From the NCBI RefSeq assembly GCF_900109035.1, contig NZ_FNYD01000009.1, forward strand, positions 117,507 to 181,506: 64,000 nucleotides of DNA. Direction: 5' to 3'. The position numbers and the translations under genes are program-made. Numbering within the stretch: position 1 is the stretch's first letter; every line of letters starts with the position of its first letter. The notes below the pieces were generated by a model. It did no database searches, was not told the origin of the DNA, and saw only the letters and a list, made by a program, of their open reading frames with translations. The DNA comes from Cribrihabitans marinus (GTDB lineage: Bacteria; Pseudomonadota; Alphaproteobacteria; Rhodobacterales; Rhodobacteraceae). Positions 1-7,836 of this stretch are shown here, one piece after another.

Positions 1-606
1 CAGAAAGGTCGCGGTGGTGTCGTCGAACTGGTAGACATGCGCCCAGATCCAGCCATGTTCGGTCTTCTCGAAGATGAAGGTGAAGGCGTCGTCGAATTTC
101 TGGTGCGTTCCCAGCCAGATGAACTTGCAGGCGCGGGTGTCTATTTCGGGCTTGAAGTGATCGGCATATTCCTGGCGCACGCGCGAGTTGATGCCGTCGC
201 AGGCCACAACGAGGTCATAGTCGCGGCGCAGGCTTTCGGCACTCTCGAACTCGGTCTCGAAACGCAGGTCCACACCCAGCTCGCGGGCACGGTCCTGCAA
301 CAGGACCAGCATCTGCCGGCGTCCGATCCCGGCGAATCCATGACCGCCCGAGACCGTGCGCACACCGTCATGCACAACGGCGATATCGTCCCAATAGGCG
401 AAGTGGTCGCGGATCGCCTGCGCGCTGATGGGGTCGTTGACTTCCAGGTTCGAGAGCGCGTCGTCAGACAGCACCACACCCCAGCCGAACGTGTCGCTGG
501 CGCGGTTCCGTTCGATCACCACGACCTCGTGGTCGGGATCCAGCAGCTTCATCGAAATGGCGAAGTACAGCCCTGCGGGGCCTCCTCCCAGACATGCGAC
601 ACGCAT
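1..606 (-). CDS. Salicylyl-CoA 5-hydroxylase/anthraniloyl-CoA monooxygenase-like flavoprotein (5' part)
   Basis: The gene runs off the left edge, so only the N-terminal 202 residues are visible. They begin with a Rossmann FAD-binding segment (LGGGPAGLYFA) and carry the group A flavin-monooxygenase DG motif (CDGINSRVRQ) near residue 155. FGWGVVLSD and WLGTHQKFDDAFTF fit the subfamily that hydroxylates CoA thioesters of salicylate or anthranilate better than the p-hydroxybenzoate hydroxylases. In many relatives a second oxidoreductase domain follows, but that part is outside the window. The start is supported by GGGAGG five bases upstream. It lies downstream of the speB terminator and has its own promoter, so it is probably not part of the polyamine operon. 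The family is fairly sure; the exact substrate is inferred. Confidence 0.75.
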   Translation of the reverse strand, partial: MRVACLGGGPAGLYFAISMKLLDPDHEVVVIERNRASDTFGWGVVLSDDALSNLEVNDPISAQAIRDHFAYWDDIAVVHDGVRTVSGGHGFAGIGRRQMLVLLQDRARELGVDLRFETEFESAESLRRDYDLVVACDGINSRVRQEYADHFKPEIDTRACKFIWLGTHQKFDDAFTFIFEKTEHGWIWAHVYQFDDTTATFL

Positions 607-636
607 GGATGCCTCCCTTCCCTGCGATGCGGGGTC

Positions 637-665
637 AGGATAATGTATAAGTATGAAAATTTCAA
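637..665 (-). promoter_or_regulatory. Candidate sigma70-type promoter for the flavin monooxygenase gene
   Basis: On the minus strand, TTGAAA (660-665) is followed after exactly 17 bases by TATCCT (637-642), ahead of the start at 606. The block is distinctly AT-rich compared with the surrounding coding DNA and lies between the speB terminator and the monooxygenase start. It is a sequence match only, with four of six bases in the -10 box. Confidence 0.4.
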
Positions 666-681
666 ACCTAAAGTAAAACTC

Positions 682-730
682 CAAAAAAATTGCGGTCTTA
701 GGCCGCCTTGCCAGTCAGAGGCAGGCGGCC
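682..730 (-). terminator. Probable intrinsic terminator of the polyamine operon
   Basis: A long GC stem (arms 701-712 and 720-730, with one bulged base) overlaps the end of speB. A second, shorter GCGG/CCGC stem follows in the transcript and is directly trailed by a run of seven T (complement of 683-689). The two stems could compete, so the exact hairpin that terminates is unclear. Confidence 0.5.
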
Positions 731-1560
731 ATCAGCCGATAGGTGATCTGCGCGGCGGTGAAGTCCCAGGCCGGATTGCCGTCGGGTGCCAGTTCGACCA
801 CGTCGAAACCGACGCAGCGCCGGCCCCTCAACGCGTGTTCCACCAGCCGCAGGGCCTGGTAGTAGCCCAGACCGCCGGGAACCGGCGTGCCGGTCGCCGG
901 CATCTGGGACGGGTCCAGACCGTCCACATCGAAACTGACATAGACCAGCTCGGGAAAATCGCCGGGCAGATCGGCGGCGAGGGTGTTTTCGGTCACAAGC
1001 TCCTCGGCATCGCGGAAGAAGACACCATTGGCCTTGCGGCTTTCCACCTCCTGCGCGCAGAGCGCCCGCACGCCGAACTGGGCCAGTCTGATCCCGTCCT
1101 CGGCCAGCAGATGCATGACCGAGGCATGGCTGTGCTTCTCGCCCTGATAGGCAACCCGCAGATCGGCATGGGCGTCGATCTGCACGATGCCGATGGGCCG
1201 GTCCAGGGCGCGGGCGACACCGGCGACCGCGCCGTAGCTGAGCGAGTGTTCCCCGCCGAGCGTCACGGGAATGCGGCCGGCGCGGGTGGCGGCCTCGGTG
1301 CGGGTGGCAAGGCGCTCCATGACTTCGGGCAGGGGGCCGGTGCAGTCGAGCGGCGGTTCGGTGAAGATGCCGGAGGCGCAGGGCTCGGACCCCGCAACGA
1401 TACGCTCCAGCTCGTTGCTGGCCTCGATGATGGCGGCCGGTCCTTTCGCGGTGCCCGAGCCGTAGGACACGGTGCGCTCCAGCGGCACCGGGATCACCCG
1501 GAAACGGCCGCTGTCCCGGCGCTCGTCGTCGGTGAGTTCGCTGTCGAGAAAGACGCTCAT
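715..1560 (-). CDS. speB: Agmatinase
   Basis: This 281-residue ureohydrolase would convert agmatine to putrescine and urea in the cytoplasm. The binuclear manganese site is visible as GGEHS, DAHADLR and SFDVDGLDP, the standard order in the arginase/agmatinase family, and the length is normal. The ATG overlaps the stop of the upstream nspC gene (ATGA), so the two are translationally coupled. Lying after arginine decarboxylase in the same operon, it supplies the second step of arginine to putrescine. Related ureohydrolases act on guanidinobutyrate or other guanidino acids, but the operon context favours agmatine. It is the last gene of the operon and runs straight into the terminator. Confidence 0.88.
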   Translation of the reverse strand: MSVFLDSELTDDERRDSGRFRVIPVPLERTVSYGSGTAKGPAAIIEASNELERIVAGSEPCASGIFTEPPLDCTGPLPEVMERLATRTEAATRAGRIPVTLGGEHSLSYGAVAGVARALDRPIGIVQIDAHADLRVAYQGEKHSHASVMHLLAEDGIRLAQFGVRALCAQEVESRKANGVFFRDAEELVTENTLAADLPGDFPELVYVSFDVDGLDPSQMPATGTPVPGGLGYYQALRLVEHALRGRRCVGFDVVELAPDGNPAWDFTAAQITYRLMAACL

Positions 1561-2726
1561 GAGAGCCGCTCCTTGAAATCGTCATAACCGAATTCGCGTA
1601 CGATCCGCAGCGCGTCGGTGTCGCTGTTCCACAGGGCGATGGCAGGCAGGGGGACGCCGTTGAACGTGTTGGTCTTGACCATCGAGTAATGCGCCTGGTC
1701 GAGAAAGGCGAAGCGCTGGCCGATCTGCAGCGGCGCGCGCCAAGTGTAGTCGCCGATCACGTCGCCGGCGAGGCAGGACGGGCCGCCGAGGCGATAAGTG
1801 TGTCCCGTATCGGCCTCGTCCAGCAGCGCGGGACGATAGGGCGCCTCGATCACGTCGGGCATGTGGCAGGTGGCGGAGATGTCGGTGATCGCAAGGTCCA
1901 TGCCGTTGGTGGGCAGATCGAGGACCTCGCCCACCAGGATGCCGGCGTCGAGCGCCACCGCCTCGCCGGGCTCGAGATAGACGTCGACACCGTGTGTCTC
2001 GCGGATATCCCTGATGAAGCCTGCCAGCGCGTCGCGGTCGTAATCGGCGCGGGTGATGTGGTGGCCGCCGCCGAAATTGAGCCAATTCAGGCCGGGCAGA
2101 TGGGGGGCGAGCCGGGGTTCTACCGCAGCCCATGTGCGGGCCAAAGGCGCGAATCCCTGTTCGCAGAGCGTGTGCATGTGCAGCCCGTCGACCTGCGCCA
2201 GCATCTCGGGTGTCAGCTGGCTGACCGGAGTGCCGAGGCGGGAGCAGGGCGCGCAGGGGTCGTATTTGGGTACCTCGCCCTCGGAGTGCTCGGGGTTGAT
2301 CCTGAGACCGACCTGTTTCCCCGCCGCGCGGGCGCGGGGGCCGAACCGGGCAAGCTGGGCCGGGCTGTTGAAGATCATGTGGTCGGACAGGGCGATGATC
2401 TCGTCGATCTCGCAGGCCTTGTATCCGGCGCAGAAGGTTGCGACCTCGCCGCCATATTCCTCGCGCCCCAGCCGCGCCTCGAAAAGCCCGCTGGCGCAGG
2501 TGCCGCCAAGATGTCGCCGGACCAGTGGGGCCAGCGCGAACATGGAAAACGCCTTGAGCGCGGCCAGCACATGCGCGCCCGAGCGGGTGCCGATATCGGA
2601 CAGGATGGCCAGGTTCCGCTCGACGGCGATCTCGTCGACGACGAAGCACGGACTTGGCACGCGGGCGAGGTCGAACCGGCGAAAGGCGCCCGCGTCGCCG
2701 GCCTGGGTGGTCATCATGTCTGCCAT
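1557..2726 (-). CDS. nspC: Carboxynorspermidine/carboxyspermidine decarboxylase
   Basis: This 389-residue PLP enzyme of the alanine-racemase-like fold III decarboxylases removes the carboxyl group of carboxyspermidine (or carboxynorspermidine) to give spermidine. Visible features are the N-terminal TPCFVVDE-like segment (here SPCFVVDEIAVERN), the lysine segment LAALKAF that should bind PLP, HMHTLCEQG, a glycine-rich phosphate loop (NFGGGHHITR) and the C-terminal GPSCLAGD with its active-site Cys-Asp. A longer reading frame exists upstream, but the ATG used here has GGAGG five bases before it and begins just before the conserved region. It sits after the synthase gene, separated by a repeat-rich gap, and overlaps speB by four bases. 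Confidence 0.88.
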   Translation of the reverse strand: MADMMTTQAGDAGAFRRFDLARVPSPCFVVDEIAVERNLAILSDIGTRSGAHVLAALKAFSMFALAPLVRRHLGGTCASGLFEARLGREEYGGEVATFCAGYKACEIDEIIALSDHMIFNSPAQLARFGPRARAAGKQVGLRINPEHSEGEVPKYDPCAPCSRLGTPVSQLTPEMLAQVDGLHMHTLCEQGFAPLARTWAAVEPRLAPHLPGLNWLNFGGGHHITRADYDRDALAGFIRDIRETHGVDVYLEPGEAVALDAGILVGEVLDLPTNGMDLAITDISATCHMPDVIEAPYRPALLDEADTGHTYRLGGPSCLAGDVIGDYTWRAPLQIGQRFAFLDQAHYSMVKTNTFNGVPLPAIALWNSDTDALRIVREFGYDDFKERLS

Positions 2727-2755
2727 TGGCGGCGCCTCCGCTTGGTGGAGAGCGC

Positions 2756-2820
2756 CGGGGGCGCTGCCCCCGGACCCCCGGAGTACTTTCAAAAAGATGA
2801 AGGCGGGACGTGGCCCCGCC
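2756..2820. repeat. Two GC hairpins, dispersed-repeat-like, between the carboxyspermidine genes
   Basis: The arms CCGGGGGC/GCCCCCGG (2756-2774) form an 8-bp stem with a three-base loop. They are followed by a GGAGTACTTTCAAAAAGATGAA tail of a type I remember as common between genes in Rhodobacteraceae. A second hairpin, GGCGGG/CCCGCC, ends near 2820. It may stabilise the upstream mRNA or tune the downstream gene. Its repeat status needs a genome comparison. Confidence 0.5.
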
Positions 2821-2826
2821 GGACAG

Positions 2827-4038
2827 TCAGAACGTCACGGGACCGTCGAGCTCGTGGACCTGCCACGGCAGGCCGTGATTGTTCAGCATGTCCATGAAGT
2901 CGTCGGGATCGAGCTGTTCCATGTTCCACACGCCGGGGTCGCGCCAATTGCCCTTGAGCACCTGCGCCGCGCCGATCATCGCTGGGACGCCGGTGGTGTA
3001 GCTGACGGCCTGCGATCCGACCTCGCGGTAGCATTCTTCGTGATCGCAGATGTTGTAGATGTAGTAGGTCTTTTCGCCCGTGCCGTCCTTGGCCTGGCCG
3101 GTGGCGATGTCGCCGATGCAGGCCTTGCCCTTGGTCTCCTGGCCCAGATCTCCGGGGTCGGGCAGCAGGGTTTTCAGGAACTGGATCGGGATGATCTCGA
3201 CCCCGTTGTGCATCACCGGGTCGATCCGGGTCATGCCGACATTCTCCAGCACCTTGGCATGGGTGATATAGGCGTCCCCGAAGGTCATCCAGAAGCGGGC
3301 GCGCTCGATCTCGGGGAAGTGGATGGAGAGCGATTCCAGTTCCTCATGATACATCAGGTACATATTCTTGGGCCCGATGGCGGGGAAATCGAACTCGACC
3401 TTGTGGGTCATGGCGGGCGTGACCTGCCATTCGCCGTTCTCCCAGTGGCGGGCGTCGGCCAGCACTTCGCGCAGGTTGATCTCGGGGTTGAAATTGGTGG
3501 CGAATTCCTGGTCGTTGCTGCCGCCATTGGCATCCAGCACGTCGATCTGGCGGATGGTATCGAGCTTGTGCTTCTTGAGCCAGGTGGCGAAAACCGAAGT
3601 GACGCCGGGATCGAAACCCGAGCCGAGGATGGCGGTCAGCCCGGCCTCCCTGAACTTGTCGCGATAGGCCCATTGCCAGTGATATTCGAACTTGGCCACG
3701 TCCTCGGGTTCGTAGTTGGCGGTGTCGATGTAATGGCACCCGGCCTCGAGGCAGGCATCCATCAGCTTCAGGTCCTGGTAGGGCAGGGCGAGGTTCACCA
3801 GGATCTCGGCGCCGGTGTCGCGGATCAGCTGCGCGGTGGCGTCCACATCCATCGCGTCGATCTGCGCGGTGGCGATGTCCACGCCCACGCGCTCCTTGAC
3901 CGATTTCGCGATGGCGTCGCATTTGGCCTTGGTGCGGCTGGCCAGCGTGATCTCGGTGAAGATCTCGGAATTCATCGCCATCTTGTGCACGGCGGCGTGG
4001 GACACGCCGCCCGCGCCGATCACCAGTGTCTTGCCCAT
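2827..4038 (-). CDS. Carboxynorspermidine/carboxyspermidine synthase (saccharopine dehydrogenase family)
   Basis: This 403-residue NAD(P)H-dependent enzyme would condense L-aspartate semialdehyde with putrescine (or diaminopropane) and reduce the Schiff base to carboxyspermidine (or carboxynorspermidine). It opens with a Rossmann loop (VIGAGGVSHAAVHK), has ASRTKAKCD after the second strand, and shows the saccharopine-dehydrogenase fold signatures YIDTANYEPED and GSGFDPGVTSVF. General saccharopine dehydrogenases look similar, but the neighbouring nspC, speA and speB point clearly to polyamine synthesis. GGAGG lies upstream of the ATG. speA precedes it by only 28 bases in the same direction, so they are co-transcribed. 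Confidence 0.87.
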   Translation of the reverse strand: MGKTLVIGAGGVSHAAVHKMAMNSEIFTEITLASRTKAKCDAIAKSVKERVGVDIATAQIDAMDVDATAQLIRDTGAEILVNLALPYQDLKLMDACLEAGCHYIDTANYEPEDVAKFEYHWQWAYRDKFREAGLTAILGSGFDPGVTSVFATWLKKHKLDTIRQIDVLDANGGSNDQEFATNFNPEINLREVLADARHWENGEWQVTPAMTHKVEFDFPAIGPKNMYLMYHEELESLSIHFPEIERARFWMTFGDAYITHAKVLENVGMTRIDPVMHNGVEIIPIQFLKTLLPDPGDLGQETKGKACIGDIATGQAKDGTGEKTYYIYNICDHEECYREVGSQAVSYTTGVPAMIGAAQVLKGNWRDPGVWNMEQLDPDDFMDMLNNHGLPWQVHELDGPVTF

Positions 4039-4066
4039 TTGAAAGCCTCCTTTCGGGGATGCGGGG

Positions 4067-5947
4067 TCATTCGTAGTAGGTATAGCCGTTGATGCTGTCG
4101 CGATAGGCGCTCATCAGCGTCCGGCGGTCGCCGGCCTTGAGCGTGCCTGTCGCAATGGCCTCGTCCACCATCTTGCGGAAGGCGGCCACGCAGTCGGCGG
4201 GGTCGTATTCGACATAGGCCAGCACCTCGCTGATGGTATCGCCCTCCTGCTCGTGCAGCAGCTCGAACCCGCCATCGGGCTTGAGGTCGATGGTGACCAC
4301 GTTGGTGTCGCCGAAGAGGTTGTGCAGATCGCCCAGCGTCTCCTGGTAGGCGCCGACGAAGAACACGCCCATGTAGTAATGCCCCTCGTCGGGCAGCGAG
4401 TGGACGGGCAGCGAGGGCGAGGCGCCGTCGGCCAGGATGAAGCGGTCGACCTTGCCGTCGCTGTCGCAGGTGATGTCGCTGAGGACCGCGCGGCGATCCG
4501 GCGCCCGGTCCAGCATCTGCAGCGGCACGATCGGATGCAGCTGGTCGATGGCCCAGACATCGGGCAGCGACTGGAACAGCGAGAAGTTGCAGTGGTAGAT
4601 ATCGGCCAGTTTCTCCATCTGGTCGGAAACGTCCGTGCCGCCCTCCTGTTCCTCGACCAGCGCCTTGATCCGGGCCATCAGCGACAGGTAGATGCGCTCG
4701 GCCCGGGCCATCTGGCGCAGGTCGACATAGCCGCGCCGGAACAGCGCGCGCAGCTCGTTGCGGTAGAAACTGGCGTCGTTCCAGCATTCCTGCAGCCGGT
4801 CGGCGCTGAGGTATCCGCCCACCGCGGCAAGGTCCGAGACCAGGTGATGGTCGTCGGGCCGGATCTCGGGCGCGTCGGGCGCGTCGTAGAGCGTGCTTTC
4901 CAGCACGTTGAAGATCAGCATCGAGGAGGTCGCCACCACCGCGCGGCCGCTCTCGGTGACGATCGTGGGATGGTCGATCCCGGCCTCGTCCAGCGCATAG
5001 GCCACGGTTTCGACGATATTGGCGGAGTATTCCTCGACCGTGTAGTTGATCGAATTCTCGGTGGCGCGTTTCTCGCCGGTATAGTCCACCCCCAGCCCGC
5101 CGCCGAGGTCGAGATGGGTGAGCGGCGCGCCCTCGCGGGTCAGCTCGGTGAAATAGCGGCAGGCCTCGCCCACCGCGCGGCGCACGTCGTTCACGTCGGG
5201 AACCTGGCTGCCCAGGTGCGAATGCTGCAGGGTGAGGCAATGCAGCAGCCCGGCATCGCGCAGCCGGTCGATCACCGAAACCAGCTGATCTGTGTTCATG
5301 CCGAAGGTCGAGCGGTCGCCCGAGCTTTCCTCCCATTTTCCGGTGATCATGTTGGTCAGCTTCACGCGCACGCCCAGGAGCGGCTCCAGCCCCAGTTCGC
5401 GGTGCACCTCGATCACCGTCTCGGCCTCTTTCGGGCTTTCCAGCACGATCACCGTGTTGAAGCCCAGGCGCCGTGACAGGATCGCCAGCCGGATGAATTC
5501 GGCGTCCTTGACCCCGTTGCAGACGATCAGCGCCTCGCGCGACAGGCGGTGGGCCAGGGCGATCACCAGTTCGGGTTTGGAACCGGCCTCGAGCCCGTAG
5601 TGGTATTTCTGCCCGAACTCGACGATCCGGTCGACCACCTGCGCCTGCTGGTTGACCTTGATCGGAAAGACGCCGCGATAGGTGCCCTGGTAGCCGGTGC
5701 GCCGGATCGCTGCGGCAAAGCTCTCGTTGATATGGTCGATCTCGCTCTCGAGATAGGAGCTGACGCGCACGATCATCGGCGGGCGGATGTCGCGCTGCTC
5801 CAGGTCGTGCAGGATGCCGGGCAGGCTGATCGGCGCGGCCTCGGGGGCCAGCGGGTTGTTCAGCCCGATCTCTCCCTCCTCGGTGACGACGATCAGGTTT
5901 CGGCCCCATTTTTCCACGCCGTAGACGGCATGGGGTGCTTCGGTCAT
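4067..5947 (-). CDS. speA: Biosynthetic arginine decarboxylase
   Basis: A 626-residue PLP fold III decarboxylase that makes agmatine from arginine and opens the polyamine pathway. The N-terminal half contains FPIKVNQQ with the lysine expected to bind PLP, the barrel strand GLEAGSKPEL, and HLDLGGGLGVDY before the phosphate-binding residues. The C-terminal half has NFSLFQSLPD, ITCDSDGK and a run ending in GYTYYE, as in the long SpeA enzymes (about 630-660 residues). An in-frame TTG nine bases earlier could also start translation, but the ATG is preferred; neither has a strong Shine-Dalgarno. It is the promoter-proximal gene of the operon, and a GC hairpin (5995-6015) lies in its leader. Confidence 0.9.
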   Translation of the reverse strand: MTEAPHAVYGVEKWGRNLIVVTEEGEIGLNNPLAPEAAPISLPGILHDLEQRDIRPPMIVRVSSYLESEIDHINESFAAAIRRTGYQGTYRGVFPIKVNQQAQVVDRIVEFGQKYHYGLEAGSKPELVIALAHRLSREALIVCNGVKDAEFIRLAILSRRLGFNTVIVLESPKEAETVIEVHRELGLEPLLGVRVKLTNMITGKWEESSGDRSTFGMNTDQLVSVIDRLRDAGLLHCLTLQHSHLGSQVPDVNDVRRAVGEACRYFTELTREGAPLTHLDLGGGLGVDYTGEKRATENSINYTVEEYSANIVETVAYALDEAGIDHPTIVTESGRAVVATSSMLIFNVLESTLYDAPDAPEIRPDDHHLVSDLAAVGGYLSADRLQECWNDASFYRNELRALFRRGYVDLRQMARAERIYLSLMARIKALVEEQEGGTDVSDQMEKLADIYHCNFSLFQSLPDVWAIDQLHPIVPLQMLDRAPDRRAVLSDITCDSDGKVDRFILADGASPSLPVHSLPDEGHYYMGVFFVGAYQETLGDLHNLFGDTNVVTIDLKPDGGFELLHEQEGDTISEVLAYVEYDPADCVAAFRKMVDEAIATGTLKAGDRRTLMSAYRDSINGYTYYE

Positions 5948-5994
5948 CTGTTTCAAATCCGTCCGTCCGCGTCTTTGGTCTGGGTGTGGGATGG

Positions 5995-6015
5995 TCCCGC
6001 GCGGCCGCCGCGGGA
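5995..6015 (-). promoter_or_regulatory. GC hairpin in the speA leader
   Basis: TCCCGCG and CGCGGGA form a perfect 7-bp stem with a seven-base loop about 50 bases upstream of the speA start. There is no T-run after it in the direction of speA, so it is not a classical terminator. A role in leader control of the polyamine operon is only a guess. Confidence 0.3.
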
Positions 6016-6146
6016 GGCGTGGGGGCCAGGCGGTCGTTGCATGGAATCGCGTGGCGCCTGGGACATATCCGTGGTCATGGTGCGCACAGACTGCCGAGTG
6101 CCGCGCCGCTGCGCAACCCCGGCGCCGGGAAATCCGCCGGCCGCGC

Positions 6147-6890
6147 CTATTCCGAGATGAAGCGGCGCAGCATCTCGGCCTCCTGCCCGCGCATCAGCGA
6201 CCACGCGGTTTCCATATGGGCGGCCATGATCCCGCGCGCCGCCTCGGGCTTGCCGTCGCGCAGCGCCTCGATCAGGCGCTGCTGGTGGTCGCGGCCGCGC
6301 TCCCACAGCTCAAGGTTCGGCGGGGCGTAGAGCTTGCGATACACGGTCAGGTCGGACAGCAGGTTGACCATGAAGTCGATGATGAACCCGAGCAGCGGGT
6401 TGGACGCCTTTTCGGCCAGAAGCGCGTGGAACCCCAGCGAGGCGATATGCTGCTCACGCTCCTCGTCCGGCGAGCGGGCGGGTTCGGCATAGCCGTCCAC
6501 GATGGCCGCGAGCCGGTCCAGAACCTCGTCGGGCAACTGCCCCGCCAGCGACGCCGCCATCTCGGGTTCCAGCAGCAGACGCAGCTGATAGATGTCGTCG
6601 ATCGTCAGGCTGCGGAAATAGAAGTAGTTGCCCAGAAGCGCCTTGGCCCGCTGGCGGCTGACCTCGTGCACGAAGCTGCCGCCGCCGGGGCCGGTGCGGG
6701 TCTTGATCAGGCCCTGCGCCTCGAGGATGCGCATCGCCTCGCGGATGGTGCCCTTGGCCATGCCGAAGCGCGCGATCAGGTCCGCCTCGCCCGGCAGCCG
6801 GTCCCCCGCGCGCAGGCCCTGCTCGACGACCCAGTCCTTGATCGCCTCGGCGACCTGCACCGGGCGGCTGAGCCTGGGTTCAGTCTTCAA
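6147..6890 (-). CDS. GntR/FadR-family transcriptional regulator
   Basis: The N-terminal 70 residues form a winged helix (VAEAIKDWVVEQGLRAGDRLPGE, then FGMAKGTIREAMRILEAQGLI), followed by the glycine hinge TGPGGGSFV. The rest is an all-helical FCD domain (LRLLLEPEMAASL, then FHALLAEKASNPLL, then HQQRLIEALRDG and a HMETAW helix) typical of FadR/VanR regulators that bind small organic acids. No ATG is available near the domain start. The TTG chosen here overlaps the end of the upstream ATPase gene by 11 bases, so the start is uncertain. It is the last gene of the transporter operon and is the natural candidate to bind the palindromes in front of that operon. Confidence 0.82.
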   Translation of the reverse strand: MKTEPRLSRPVQVAEAIKDWVVEQGLRAGDRLPGEADLIARFGMAKGTIREAMRILEAQGLIKTRTGPGGGSFVHEVSRQRAKALLGNYFYFRSLTIDDIYQLRLLLEPEMAASLAGQLPDEVLDRLAAIVDGYAEPARSPDEEREQHIASLGFHALLAEKASNPLLGFIIDFMVNLLSDLTVYRKLYAPPNLELWERGRDHQQRLIEALRDGKPEAARGIMAAHMETAWSLMRGQEAEMLRRFISE

Positions 6891-7836
6891 GGGGGTGGTG
6901 GCAGGCGGCAAACTGATCCTCTCCCATTTGTTCCAGCGGCGGGTCGGTGGCGCGGCAGAGGTCGGTGGCGCGGGGGCAACGACCCGCAAAGGCGCAGCCC
7001 GGCGGCGGGTTCAGCGGATCGGGTAGCTCACTATCCTTCTGCTCCGGTGCGGTCAATGCGCGCCCGACGACCGGCGCGCTCTGGGCAAGCAGGCTGGTAT
7101 AGGGGTGGCGCGGGGCGGCAAAGATCCTCTCGGCGCGGCCCAGCTCGACCACCGCGCCGAAATAGAGCACCACGATTCGGTCGCTCACGGCCTCGACCAC
7201 GGCAAGGTCATGGGTGATGAACAGGTATGTCAGACCGAATTGCGCGCGCAGATCGGCCAGCAGGTTCAGTACCTGTGCCTGCACCGAGACATCCAGCGCC
7301 GAGACCGGCTCGTCCAGCACGATGATGCGGGGGTTGGCGGCCAGCGCGCGGGCGATGCCGATGCGCTGCGCTTGCCCGCCGGAGAACTCGTGCGGATATC
7401 GGTCAAGGAACTCGTCGCGCAGGTTGACGCTGGCGAAGACTTCGCTGATCCGCGCGGCGCGTTCGGCCCGGTTCATCCGGTAGAGCCGTTTCAGCGGTGC
7501 CTCGATGATCTGGCGGATGGACTTGCGCGGGTTCAGGCTGCTGTTCGGATCCTGGAAAACATACTGGATCAGCTTTCCGAAGGCGGCCGGGTCGGCATTG
7601 TCCAGGGCCTTGCCGGCGATCTCGATATGGCCCTCGCTGGGCTCCAGCAGCCCGACCAGCATCCGCGCCAGGGTGGACTTGCCGCAGCCGGATTCGCCCA
7701 CCACGCCGAGGGTTTCGCCCTCGGCCACCTCGAAGCTCATGGGCCGCACCGCGCGCACGCCGTCGCGCGCCGCGCCGAAGAGCGGCTTCTTGAGCGGAAA
7801 GGTCTTGGCCAGGTTCTCGACCTTGAGGGCGGGCAT
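6880..7836 (-). CDS. Oligopeptide-type ABC transporter ATP-binding protein (DppF/OppF-like)
   Basis: A 318-residue ATPase with Walker A GESGCGKST, Q-loop VFQDPNSSLNPR, signature FSGGQAQR, Walker B IIVLDEP and switch ITHD. The C-terminal extension CAFAGRCPRATDLCRATDP is the cysteine-rich segment found in DppD/OppD-DppF/OppF proteins, where it can hold an iron-sulfur cluster. It pairs with the ATPase half of the fused gene upstream, whose stop codon overlaps this ATG. In the membrane complex it energises import of the ligand bound by the periplasmic protein. The substrate is not evident; a peptide or amino-acid derivative is a reasonable guess. Confidence 0.87.
   Translation of the reverse strand: MPALKVENLAKTFPLKKPLFGAARDGVRAVRPMSFEVAEGETLGVVGESGCGKSTLARMLVGLLEPSEGHIEIAGKALDNADPAAFGKLIQYVFQDPNSSLNPRKSIRQIIEAPLKRLYRMNRAERAARISEVFASVNLRDEFLDRYPHEFSGGQAQRIGIARALAANPRIIVLDEPVSALDVSVQAQVLNLLADLRAQFGLTYLFITHDLAVVEAVSDRIVVLYFGAVVELGRAERIFAAPRHPYTSLLAQSAPVVGRALTAPEQKDSELPDPLNPPPGCAFAGRCPRATDLCRATDPPLEQMGEDQFAACHHPLED

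Noticed and set aside
2053..4092. Long plus-strand open frames opposite the polyamine genes
   Set aside because: They are antisense frames kept open by the GC-rich third positions of the true genes. They contain low-complexity V/D/H/G-rich products with no family features.
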